Positions 16,090 through 23,107 of a stretch of DNA of 23,107 bases are shown piece by piece. This DNA is from CAYLYU01 sp964501925 (GTDB taxonomy: Bacteria; Pseudomonadota; Zetaproteobacteria; Mariprofundales; Mariprofundaceae): positions 1 through 23,107 of the forward strand of contig CAZCTM010000028.1 in assembly GCA_964501925.1 (NCBI GenBank). Direction: 5' to 3'. The number at the start of each line of letters is the position of its first letter. Position 1 is the first letter of the stretch. The notes below the pieces were generated by a model. The model did not search any database, was not told the origin of the DNA, and was given only the letters and a program-made list of their open reading frames with translations. Made by a program: the position numbers and the translations under genes.

Positions 16090-16907
16090 GATCGTCTCAA
16101 CCCCTGACGGATATCGGATACGGCCCTTTCCATGGATTGAATCATGGCACTGGGATCGGAAAGATGCTCCTCGATCTGTCTGACAAAATAACTTCCAACA
16201 ACCACCCCATCCGCAAATTGAGCTATACGGGCAGCCTGCTCGGCACTGTTTATGCCAAAGCCAACGCCGATGGGAAGACGGCTTATCTGACGGATAGCCT
16301 CAACCTGCTTCCTGACGCCATCAACGTCGGTAAGTGTGGCACCCGTGACACCCGTGAGGGAGACATAATAAAGGAATCCACTGGCAGATCGGGCTACCAG
16401 CCTGCACCGTTCATCCGAAGATGTGGGCGCCAGAAGACGAATATGATGCAGACATTCCCTCCGCATGGCCGTGTCAAACTCTGCAGATTCCTCCGGTGGA
16501 AGGTCCACAATCAGGGCGCCATCGGCACCCGCCTGCTTCAGTTTCCTCGCAAAGGTCTCGTAGCCTATGACATAGGCCACATTGGCGTAGCCCATGAACA
16601 CGATACCCACGTCAGGGTGGGCCTCACGAACGGAACGTGCGAGTGAGAAGACATTCTCGATGTGCATACCTGAAGCAAGCGCCCGCTCACTTGCAGCCTG
16701 GATCACCGGACCGTCCGCCATGGGATCCGAGAAGGGCATGCCGATCTCCAGAATGTCAACGTGTTTGGCCAGCATGGCCATCAGCCTTCCGGATGTCTCC
16801 AGATCCGGATCCCCGGCTGTGAGATAGCCGATCAGGGCCGCGCGGCGCTCACCTGCCGCCGCTTTGAAACATAGGGAAAGCCTGTCCGCGCCGGAAGAAG
16901 CGGTCAT
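16086..16907 (-). CDS. trpA: Tryptophan synthase alpha subunit
   Basis: Cleaves indole-3-glycerol phosphate to indole and glyceraldehyde-3-phosphate and channels the indole to TrpB. The 273-residue TIM barrel has its catalytic pair, Glu54 and Asp65, in EIGMPFSDPMADGPVIQ, matching E. coli E49 and D60. The phosphate loops are visible in SLTGVTGA and VGFGINS. The start overlaps the trpB stop by 4 nt (ATGA) and its own stop overlaps the next gene the same way, so alpha and beta subunits should be made in step. Confidence 0.98.
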   Translation of the reverse strand: MTASSGADRLSLCFKAAAGERRAALIGYLTAGDPDLETSGRLMAMLAKHVDILEIGMPFSDPMADGPVIQAASERALASGMHIENVFSLARSVREAHPDVGIVFMGYANVAYVIGYETFARKLKQAGADGALIVDLPPEESAEFDTAMRRECLHHIRLLAPTSSDERCRLVARSASGFLYYVSLTGVTGATLTDVDGVRKQVEAIRQISRLPIGVGFGINSAEQAARIAQFADGVVVGSYFVRQIEEHLSDPSAMIQSMERAVSDIRQGLRRS

Positions 16908-18145
16908 GATATGAGCTCCTTGATGCCAACGCCGAGCTTTTCACAGACGGTGTTCAGGTCCTTGTCTCCCCGGCCGGAGAGGTTGACGAGCACCCACTGG
17001 TCTGTGTTCATGGTGCGCGCCAGCTTCATGGCATGCGCCAGGGCATGACTGGATTCCAGAGCGGGCAGGATTCCTTCCCGTTTTGCCAAAGCCTGAAAGG
17101 CCTCAAGGGCCTCGGTATCGGTGACGGTTTCGATTTCAAGCCTTCCCCTGTCAGCCATATCGGCCAGTTCGGGGCCAACGCCGGGGTAATCGAGTCCGGC
17201 GGAGATACTATGGGTGGGCTGGATCTGGCCCTCGTCGTTTTCAAGCAGGCAGGTCAGGTTGCCATGGAGGATCCCCGGTTTGCCTGCGGCCAGCGAAGCG
17301 GCATGGTTTCCCGTAGCCAGTCCCTCTCCCGCAGCCTCTACCGCGATCAGGCGTATCGGGTCATCTCGCAGGGGGTGCATAAGCCCGAGGGCGTTGGAGC
17401 CGCCACCTACACAGGCGATGGCGACATCCGGCAACCGGCCGATATGCGTCAGGCACTGGCTGCGTGCTTCCTCCCCGATAACGGACTGAAATTGACGGAC
17501 CATCAATGGGTAAGGATGGGGTCCGGCAACGGTTCCGATGATGTAAAAGGTATCCTGGCAGCTTGCCACCCAGTCCCTGAGGGCCTCATTGAGTGCATCC
17601 TTGAGCGTTGCCGTTCCCGAATCAACGGGCACGACGCGTGCTCCCAGCAAGCGCATACGGAATACATTCGGCGCCTGCCGCTTCATGTCCTCCCTGCCCA
17701 TGTAAACGTCGCATTGCATGCCAAACATGGCTGCCACGGTGGCGGTCGCTACGCCGTGCTGACCCGCACCTGTCTCGGCAATGACCCGATGCTTCCCCAT
17801 ACGCCGGGCAAGCAGACCCTGTCCGATGGTGTTATTGATCTTGTGGGCGCCGGTATGGGTTAAATCCTCGCGCTTGAGAAGGATCTGAGCGCCGCCAAGT
17901 TCTTCAGACAGGCGCTGCGCGTGGAAAAGTGGTGTGGGTCGACCAACGTAATCGGTCAGAAGGTTGCAGCGTTCTTCCTGAAAGGAGGTGTCGGCCCAGG
18001 CATCCTCAAAGGCCGACTCAAGCTCTTCAAGCGGCGCCATCAGGGTCTCGGCCACATAACGACCACCAAATTTGCCGAAATGCCCCCCCTGGTCGGGTTT
18101 ATGCAGGATCTTCGGCTGAAATGACGGGCTGGTCATGGGACTCAA
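16904..18145 (-). CDS. trpB: Tryptophan synthase beta subunit
   Basis: PLP enzyme that condenses indole with serine to give tryptophan. The 413-residue protein has the PLP lysine at Lys102 (LTHTGAHKINN), the glutamate loop AETGAGQHGVA, and the phosphate-binding CVGGGSNA. Both ends match the canonical TrpB1 type (GGHFGKFGGRYVAE, then LSGRGDKD). The start is decided by the ribosome site: GGGAGA lies about 7 nt upstream of a TTG at 18145, whereas the in-frame ATG at 18136 is too far from it. It begins 11 nt after trpF. Confidence 0.97.
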   Translation of the reverse strand: MSPMTSPSFQPKILHKPDQGGHFGKFGGRYVAETLMAPLEELESAFEDAWADTSFQEERCNLLTDYVGRPTPLFHAQRLSEELGGAQILLKREDLTHTGAHKINNTIGQGLLARRMGKHRVIAETGAGQHGVATATVAAMFGMQCDVYMGREDMKRQAPNVFRMRLLGARVVPVDSGTATLKDALNEALRDWVASCQDTFYIIGTVAGPHPYPLMVRQFQSVIGEEARSQCLTHIGRLPDVAIACVGGGSNALGLMHPLRDDPIRLIAVEAAGEGLATGNHAASLAAGKPGILHGNLTCLLENDEGQIQPTHSISAGLDYPGVGPELADMADRGRLEIETVTDTEALEAFQALAKREGILPALESSHALAHAMKLARTMNTDQWVLVNLSGRGDKDLNTVCEKLGVGIKELIS

Positions 18146-18156
18146 CAGTGTTCTCC

Positions 18157-18783
18157 CTACGGTTTGAATTCTCGTACACGCTTCACAAACCGGCGCATTT
18201 TCTCCGCGTCCTTGATTCCGGGAGCGGATTCAACCCCCGAGGATACATCGACAGCATAAAACTGGCGAACCCCCAGCGCTTTTTGCACATTGTCGCCGGT
18301 TAGTCCGCCTGCAAGGATGACAGGATGGGGATGATCAAAATCCTTCAGCAGTGACCAGTCGAAGGTCTGTCCGCTTCCACCGTGGATACCGTTGGGCGCC
18401 TTGGCATCCAGAAGAACGGTACAGCCGTATTGACAGGCCTTTTCAAGGTCTGAGGCCCGGGAAACGCCAACGGCCTTGATCACCCGCTTCTTCTGGATCG
18501 CGCAGAAATCGGGGGACTCATGTCCATGAAGCTGGAGAACATCCAGGGGGCAGTTGGCCAGCACGTTGTTGATGGTGGTCAGAGACGCATTGACAAACAG
18601 ACCAACCATGGTCATGAACGGCGGCATTGTGTCGATGATGACTGCGGCCTCGGCAGGAGGGACGTAGCGAGGGCTTTTTTCGTAAAAGACAAAGCCCAGC
18701 GCGTCCACTCCCAGGCTGGCTGCAACCATGGCGTCCTGTTTCCTGGTGATACCGCATATTTTTATCTTGGGTGCATGCTGCAT
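18157..18783 (-). CDS. trpF: Phosphoribosylanthranilate isomerase
   Basis: Catalyses the Amadori rearrangement of phosphoribosylanthranilate, the step two before tryptophan synthase. The 208-residue TIM barrel opens with KIKICGITRKQDA, whose Cys is the general base, and contains GFVFYEKSPRYV, LQLHGHE, LLDAKAPNGIHGGSG with the catalytic Asp, and the phosphate-binding AGGLTGDNV and DVSSGVES. I use ATG 18783; a GTG at 18789 adds two residues. It is the first gene of the minus-strand trp cluster. The earlier trp genes (trpE, D, C) are not in the window, which fits the split trp operons of many proteobacteria. No leader peptide with Trp codons is visible upstream. Confidence 0.96.
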   Translation of the reverse strand: MQHAPKIKICGITRKQDAMVAASLGVDALGFVFYEKSPRYVPPAEAAVIIDTMPPFMTMVGLFVNASLTTINNVLANCPLDVLQLHGHESPDFCAIQKKRVIKAVGVSRASDLEKACQYGCTVLLDAKAPNGIHGGSGQTFDWSLLKDFDHPHPVILAGGLTGDNVQKALGVRQFYAVDVSSGVESAPGIKDAEKMRRFVKRVREFKP

Positions 18784-18884
18784 TGGCACAGCCTAACAAA
18801 ACACCTGGATGGCGCCACTTGCAGCAGGTTTGGTCGCATCAGATGATCATTCTGTTCCTTAAGGTTTCCGGTTAGGGTTTGAGC
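18784..18884. promoter_or_regulatory. trpF-argD divergent intergenic region
   Basis: About 100 bp separate the divergent biosynthetic operons, so promoters for both are expected. On the + strand TTGCAG (18819-18824) and GATGAT (18842-18847) are 17 nt apart but match consensus only partly. I find no clear ArgR box, Trp repressor operator or attenuator stem. Confidence 0.35.
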
Positions 18885-20048
18885 ATGGTTACCGTGATGA
18901 ATACCTACGCCCGTTATCCTGTCACCCTCGTGAGAGGTCTTGGCACACGCGTATGGGACGATGCCGGCAGGGAATATCTGGATTTCATTTCAGGCATTGC
19001 CGTGAACAGTCTTGGCCACGCACATCCAGCGCTGGCGGAGGTCGTATGCGACCAGGCCAAAACGATGCTGCATTGTTCCAATCTCTTCCACATCCCCGAA
19101 CAGGAGGCCCTCGCTGAAAAACTGTGCCGGCTGGCCGGACTGGAGGCGGCCTTTTTCTGCAATTCCGGGGCCGAGGCCAATGAGGCGGCCTTCAAGCTTG
19201 CGCGTAAATACTGGTACGATCGGGCCAGCCCGAGGCGCAGCATTATCTGTGCCAGCAATTCATTTCATGGCAGGACACTCAACACTCTTACAGCGACGGG
19301 TCAGGACAAGGTCAAGGTAGGTTACGACCCGCTTCCTCCCGGATTTTTGCACGTGCCATATGGGAACATGGATGCCCTGAAAAAGGTGGTGGATGGCGGC
19401 ACTGCTGCCATTCTGCTCGAGCCGGTTCAGGGTGAGGGAGGCGTCAATCTGCCACCGACGGGTTATTTGCAGTCCGTGCGCATGCTGTGCGATGAACATG
19501 GGATTCTGCTGATCCTGGATGAGGTGCAGACAGGCATTGGCCGGACAGGCCGGATGTTTGCTTACGAACATTGTGGGATCAAACCCGATCTTCTGACCCT
19601 CGCCAAGGGACTGGGTGGAGGGGTCGCCATCGGCGCCCTGGTGGCGACCGGCAAGGTTGCTGAAAGTTTTGGGCCTGGCACGCATGGTTCGACCTTTGGC
19701 GGTAATCCGCTCGCCTGTCGGGCGGCAAATACAGTTCTCTCCGTTATCGAGAAGGAGAAACTACTTGCCAACGCCGCCAAACAGGGGGCCTACCTGCTTC
19801 GGAAGCTGGAGTCTCTCCGAAGACAATATAAGGTGATCCGGGAGGTACGTGCCTTGGGACTGCTGGCAGGACTGGAACTGGATTGCGAAGTCGCACCCGT
19901 GATAGCCGGCTGCCGTGAGAACGGCTTGCTTTTGCTTCCTGCTGGCCCCAAAGTGCTGCGCTTTCTGCCACCGCTCAATGTTTCTTCGGCAGAGATTGAC
20001 GTGGCCATGGGCATTCTGTCGGATTGTTTAACCGAGGGTTCGATATGA
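18885..20048 (+). CDS. argD: Acetylornithine aminotransferase
   Basis: Class III PLP aminotransferase that converts N-acetylglutamate semialdehyde to N-acetylornithine with glutamate as donor. Many ArgD proteins also act in lysine synthesis on succinyl-diaminopimelate. The 387-residue product has SGIAVNSLGHAHP near the start, FCNSGAEANEAAFKLARKY, ILDEVQTGIGRTG, and the PLP lysine at Lys241 in LAKGLGGGVAIGA, followed by HGSTFGGNPLA. ATG 18885 has AGGG (18874-18877) 7 nt upstream; a TTG at 18879 is a weaker option. Its TGA overlaps the argF ATG (ATGA). First gene of argD-argF-argG. Confidence 0.96.
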   Translation: MVTVMNTYARYPVTLVRGLGTRVWDDAGREYLDFISGIAVNSLGHAHPALAEVVCDQAKTMLHCSNLFHIPEQEALAEKLCRLAGLEAAFFCNSGAEANEAAFKLARKYWYDRASPRRSIICASNSFHGRTLNTLTATGQDKVKVGYDPLPPGFLHVPYGNMDALKKVVDGGTAAILLEPVQGEGGVNLPPTGYLQSVRMLCDEHGILLILDEVQTGIGRTGRMFAYEHCGIKPDLLTLAKGLGGGVAIGALVATGKVAESFGPGTHGSTFGGNPLACRAANTVLSVIEKEKLLANAAKQGAYLLRKLESLRRQYKVIREVRALGLLAGLELDCEVAPVIAGCRENGLLLLPAGPKVLRFLPPLNVSSAEIDVAMGILSDCLTEGSI

Positions 20049-20974
20049 GGCATTTCTTGACGTTGTTGGATATTACGGCGGCCGAGGCCAAGGGTGTCCT
20101 TCGACGCGCAGCGGAGCTGAAGGACCTTCAGAAAAGGGGGGTGCCCCATAAGAGTCTCGCCGGAAAGACGCTGGGCATGATTTTTGACAAGGCCTCCACC
20201 CGGACACGTGTTTCCTTTGAGGTGGGCATGTATCAGCTCGGCGGCCATGCCCTTTTTCTGCACTCGGGGACGACCCAGCTTGGCAGGGGTGAACCCATTG
20301 AGGATTCGGCGCGCGTGCTATCACGCATGGTTGACGGCATCATGATTCGGACTTTTTCCCAGGCATCGCTCCAGCTGTTTGCCAGGTTCTCTCAGGTGCC
20401 GGTGATCAACGGCCTGACCGACCTCACTCACCCATGCCAGATTCTGGCCGATGTCTTTACCTTCGAGGAACATCGCGGAGAGATCTCCGGGAAAACGGTT
20501 GCTTGGATTGGTGATGGCAACAACATGGCCCATTCCTGGATCAATGGTGCGGTGAGTTTTGGTTACAGACTCAACATCGCGTGCCCGTCCGCCTATTGTC
20601 CGGATCCTCGCCTCCTGGAGGCGGCCAGGGCGCTGGGAGCCACGGTGGAGCTTTTTGACAATCCGATCGAGGCAGCGGCCGGCGCCGATCTTGTGACGAC
20701 GGATGTATGGGCATCCATGGGTCAGGAAGAGGAACAGGCCAAGCGGGCAAAGGCCTTTGCCGGCTTTCAGGTCAATGAACGGGTGATGGCGGAGGCATCG
20801 CCGGATGCCATCTTTATGCACTGTCTCCCTGCCCATCGCGGGGAAGAGGTGGCCGCCAGCGTAATTGACGGGCCACAGTCGGTGGTCTGGGATGAGGCTG
20901 AAAATCGCCTGCACGCACAAAAGGCCCTTCTTGAGTTTTTACTGGGCTCAAACGAACAACAGGCTGGGGTATGA
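20045..20974 (+). CDS. argF: Ornithine carbamoyltransferase
   Basis: Makes citrulline from ornithine and carbamoyl phosphate. The 309-residue protein has the carbamoyl-phosphate loop Ser51-Thr-Arg-Thr-Arg55 (STRTRVSFE), the HPCQ motif at 129-132, and the ornithine-side HCLPAHRG at 259-266. TTDVWASMGQEEE is the usual SMG loop. The motif set identifies an ornithine rather than aspartate transcarbamoylase. The start ATG overlaps the argD stop by 4 nt, and argG begins one base after its stop. Confidence 0.98.
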   Translation: MRHFLTLLDITAAEAKGVLRRAAELKDLQKRGVPHKSLAGKTLGMIFDKASTRTRVSFEVGMYQLGGHALFLHSGTTQLGRGEPIEDSARVLSRMVDGIMIRTFSQASLQLFARFSQVPVINGLTDLTHPCQILADVFTFEEHRGEISGKTVAWIGDGNNMAHSWINGAVSFGYRLNIACPSAYCPDPRLLEAARALGATVELFDNPIEAAAGADLVTTDVWASMGQEEEQAKRAKAFAGFQVNERVMAEASPDAIFMHCLPAHRGEEVAASVIDGPQSVVWDEAENRLHAQKALLEFLLGSNEQQAGV

Positions 20975-20975
20975 A

Positions 20976-22199
20976 ATGTCGAAGCAGAAAATCAACAAGG
21001 TAGTGCTTGCCTATTCCGGAGGTCTGGACACCTCCATCATTCTGAAATGGTTGCAGGACACCTACGGCTGTGAGGTCGTCACCTTCACGGCCGACATTGG
21101 CCAGGGCGAAGAGGTGGAAGATGCCCGCCTGAAGGCCCGGGCCTGCGGAGTGAGTGCCATTTACATTGAAGATCTCACGGATGTCTTCGTTCGTGACTAT
21201 GTTTTTCCGATGTTTCGGGCGAATACCGTGTATGAGGGGGAATACCTTCTTGGCACGTCCATTGCCCGCCCCCTGATCGCCAAGCGGATGATCGAGATTG
21301 CGGAGGCAGAGGGGGCGGATGCGGTCGCCCATGGCGCAACCGGCAAGGGCAATGATCAGGTTCGCTTCGAGATAAGCTTTTATGCCTTGAAGCCGGACGT
21401 GAAAGTCATTGCGCCCTGGCGGGAATGGAACCTCAGTTCACGCGAGGACATGATGAATTACGCCGAGGCGCATGGCATCCCCGTGGAACGCAGGCGGAAA
21501 CAATCCAAGACCCCCTATTCCATGGATGCCAACCTCCTGCACATCTCGTATGAGGGGTACGATCTGGAGGATCCCTGGACCGAGCCGGAAGAGTCCATGT
21601 GGCGATGGACGGTTTCGCCGGAGGAGGCACCCGATGAACCGGAATATCTGGAACTCGGCTATCAACACGGTGATATCGTCTCGGTCAATGGCGAGACCAT
21701 GTCCCCGGCCCGGGTACTTGCCACACTGAACCGGTTTGGCAACAAACATGGCATCGGTCGCATCGATATCGTTGAGAACCGGTATGTGGGGATGAAGTCA
21801 CGTGGCTGCTATGAGACCCCCGGCGGCACCATTATGCTCAAGGCCCATCGCGCGATCGAATCCATCACCCTGGATCGGGAAGTGGCGCATCTCAAGGATG
21901 AACTGATGCCGCGCTATGCCAAGCTGATCTACAATGGCTACTGGTTCAGTCCGGAAAGACAGATGCTGCAGCAGATGATCGACGCCTCTCAGGCCATGGT
22001 TCACGGTGTTGTCCGGCTCAAGCTTTACAAGGGGAATATTACCGTTGTTGGCCGGAAGTCGGAAAACTCACTGTTTAATGAACGCCTGTGCACCTTTGAA
22101 GAAGACTACGGCGCCTACAACCAGCAGGATGCCGGGGGATTCATCAAGCTCAACGCGTTGCGCCTGAGGCTGGCCATGCTTGCTGGCCGTAATCCCTAG
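20976..22199 (+). CDS. argG: Argininosuccinate synthase
   Basis: Joins citrulline and aspartate with ATP to form argininosuccinate. The 407-residue product is the short class common in bacteria. It opens with the ATP pyrophosphatase P-loop AYSGGLDTS (residues 12-20) and contains FTADIGQGEE, the citrulline/aspartate-binding GATGKGNDQVRFE, and a C-terminal IVENRYVGMKSRGCYETPGG. ATG 20976 has a GGGG ribosome site 6 nt upstream and starts just after the argF stop. argH is not in the window, so the last arginine step is encoded elsewhere. Confidence 0.98.
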   Translation: MSKQKINKVVLAYSGGLDTSIILKWLQDTYGCEVVTFTADIGQGEEVEDARLKARACGVSAIYIEDLTDVFVRDYVFPMFRANTVYEGEYLLGTSIARPLIAKRMIEIAEAEGADAVAHGATGKGNDQVRFEISFYALKPDVKVIAPWREWNLSSREDMMNYAEAHGIPVERRRKQSKTPYSMDANLLHISYEGYDLEDPWTEPEESMWRWTVSPEEAPDEPEYLELGYQHGDIVSVNGETMSPARVLATLNRFGNKHGIGRIDIVENRYVGMKSRGCYETPGGTIMLKAHRAIESITLDREVAHLKDELMPRYAKLIYNGYWFSPERQMLQQMIDASQAMVHGVVRLKLYKGNITVVGRKSENSLFNERLCTFEEDYGAYNQQDAGGFIKLNALRLRLAMLAGRNP

Positions 22200-22285
22200 T
22201 CGCTTCACGTTCTTTTCACGCTGCCACTCCAGAGTAAAAAGCCGTTAGGCTGTTAATGAGATGTATGCAGAAGAAAGGAGCAGGC

Positions 22286-22885
22286 ATGCGTTACGACTTG
22301 TTGACCAAGCTGTTGCACTGGGGGATTGCGGTGAGCGTGACCTTGCAACTGCTTACCAGCCTGTTGATGGAGGAGCCCGAGCATGGCGAAGTGCGCAGTG
22401 CGTTTGAGGCAGGCCTCTTTGAGGTTCATGAGAATGTTGGGCTCATCGCCTTTGGATTGCTCTTGTTGCGCTGGTTATGGGCTCTTTCCGGCCATGCCAT
22501 GGCCGGCTGGCAACGCCTGTTTCCATGGCTTTCGACCGAAGGCAGGAGGGAACTGATCGGCGACATCCGGCAAGGACTCCCCCACTGGCTGAAGGGGAAG
22601 CTTCCGGAGCCCGGCGAGAGGGATGCCATTGCCAAGACATTTCATGGTTTCGGTCTGGTGATCGCCTCCATGATGGCGATCACCGGCCTTATCATCTTCT
22701 TCACTATGGATAGCGATGGCGGGCTTCGAGGGTTTGCCCACGCCATGGGAGAGGTGCATGAAGCCTTTTCTGTTCTGATGTGGATTTTCCTGGTAGGCCA
22801 CCTTGCCATGGCCGGCTGGCATCAACTCCTCGGCCATGACGTGCTTGGCAAGATGTTTCTGTTTCGCCAACCCCGTCAGAGTTGA
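22286..22885 (+). CDS. Cytochrome b561-type membrane protein
   Basis: A 199-residue protein of the bacterial b561 / Ni,Fe-hydrogenase b-type subunit family. It has four membrane helices and histidines placed to ligate haem: His11 (LLHWGIA, helix 1), His48 (VHENVGL, helix 2), His120 (FHGFGLV, helix 3), and His158 or His172 around helix 4. Such proteins pass electrons between quinones and periplasmic or membrane partners; the partner is not shown here. A good ribosome site, AAGGAG at 22275-22280, selects ATG 22286 over an upstream ATG at 22259. It follows argG by 86 nt with no clear terminator between, and ends before the strong terminator at 23005. Confidence 0.88.
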   Translation: MRYDLLTKLLHWGIAVSVTLQLLTSLLMEEPEHGEVRSAFEAGLFEVHENVGLIAFGLLLLRWLWALSGHAMAGWQRLFPWLSTEGRRELIGDIRQGLPHWLKGKLPEPGERDAIAKTFHGFGLVIASMMAITGLIIFFTMDSDGGLRGFAHAMGEVHEAFSVLMWIFLVGHLAMAGWHQLLGHDVLGKMFLFRQPRQS

Positions 22886-23004
22886 TCTTTGCAAAGGGCG
22901 GGGTCAATCCGGAATCCGGCTGGACAAAACCTTGCGAATAAGCTAAGAATAGGCAACACGCATCACATGAGGTGTGCGCGAAACATCCCTCTCTCGAGGA
23001 ATGA

Positions 23005-23035
23005 GCGGCTGCCAAACGGGCGGCCGCTTTCCTTT
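23005..23035 (+). terminator. Intrinsic terminator downstream of the b561 gene
   Basis: GCGGCTGCC (23005-23013) pairs with GGCGGCCGC (23019-23027) over 9 bp with one G-U pair and a 5-nt loop. A T-rich tail, TTTCCTTT, follows. This is a convincing rho-independent terminator on the + strand, closing transcription from the b561 gene and possibly from argDFG. Confidence 0.8.
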
Positions 23036-23048
23036 GGTATCCTTAACA

Positions 23049-23107
23049 TGTGGGTGTTAGCCCAAAATGAAAACTTCCGCTTTTAGCAAAGTAGAAATTT
23101 CCGCTTC
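23049..23107. mobile_element. Possible left end of an IS21-like insertion sequence, cut by window edge
   Basis: The last 59 bases start TGTGGGTGTTAGCCC and carry two iterated motifs: GAAAACTTCCGCTT (23069-23082) and GAAATTTCCGCTT (23094-23106), 25 nt apart. IS21-family ends often begin with TG and contain several spaced internal repeats bound by the transposase. That resemblance is the only basis for the call. No transposase gene is in view. Confidence 0.4.

Noticed and set aside
17033..17863. Long + strand open frame (276 codons) opposite trpB
   Set aside because: Antisense to an intact trpB; length reflects the codon bias of the real gene, and no protein family is recognisable.
18791..18797. 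GCCTAAC, and GTTAGGC near 22246, as integron attC core sites
   Set aside because: Each is a lone 7-mer without a partner core site or the paired inner boxes; the two are 3.4 kb apart with arg genes between, and such 7-mers occur by chance.
18784..18884. Trp attenuator or leader peptide upstream of trpF
   Set aside because: No short ORF with Trp codons and no alternative terminator stems were found.

Overview
The window looks like chromosomal DNA of a Gram-negative proteobacterium, most likely a gammaproteobacterium or a deep relative such as an Acidithiobacillia-like lineage. Three things support this: a complete mreBCD-mrdA-rodA elongasome cluster, a trpFBA-accD-folC order of the kind seen in beta- and gammaproteobacteria, and an argD-argF-argG run. 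Sequence alone does not fix the genus. Nearly all of it is ordinary, densely packed housekeeping DNA. The two ends carry mobile-DNA signatures.

Left edge (1-862): no intact gene. It holds a nested palindrome (280-351) between two 21-bp near-identical direct repeats (245-265 and 390-410), a short orphan ORF whose ribosome site lies in the palindrome arm, and the last ~50 codons of a degraded tyrosine recombinase resembling integron integrases (601-756). Next come purN and a TauE/SafE (TSUP) permease on the + strand. The permease converges on rodA, and a hairpin spans both stop codons.

Cell-envelope block (2395-10416, minus strand): uppP-lgt-xthA-yjbQ, then mreB-mreC-mreD-mrdA-rodA. Together they cover undecaprenyl-phosphate recycling, lipoprotein diacylglyceryl transfer and the rod-shape peptidoglycan machine, with exonuclease III and a YjbQ-family protein as passengers. 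sppA (signal peptide peptidase) is divergent from uppP.

Trp block (12342-18783, minus strand): trpF-trpB-trpA, a metallo-beta-lactamase-fold protein resembling class II cyclic-nucleotide phosphodiesterases, accD, folC, and a PfkB-family kinase of unknown substrate. Most joints are 4-nt stop/start overlaps, so the set is probably translated as one coupled operon. The phosphodiesterase-like gene between trpA and accD is the most unexpected resident.

Arginine block (18885-22199, plus strand): argD-argF-argG, divergent from trpF, converts N-acetylglutamate semialdehyde through ornithine and citrulline to argininosuccinate. A cytochrome b561-type membrane protein follows, then a strong intrinsic terminator. 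In the last ~60 bases there is an iterated motif resembling the left end of an IS21-like insertion sequence cut by the window edge. I saw no rRNA, tRNA or CRISPR array and no convincing new multi-gene defence or secondary-metabolite system.
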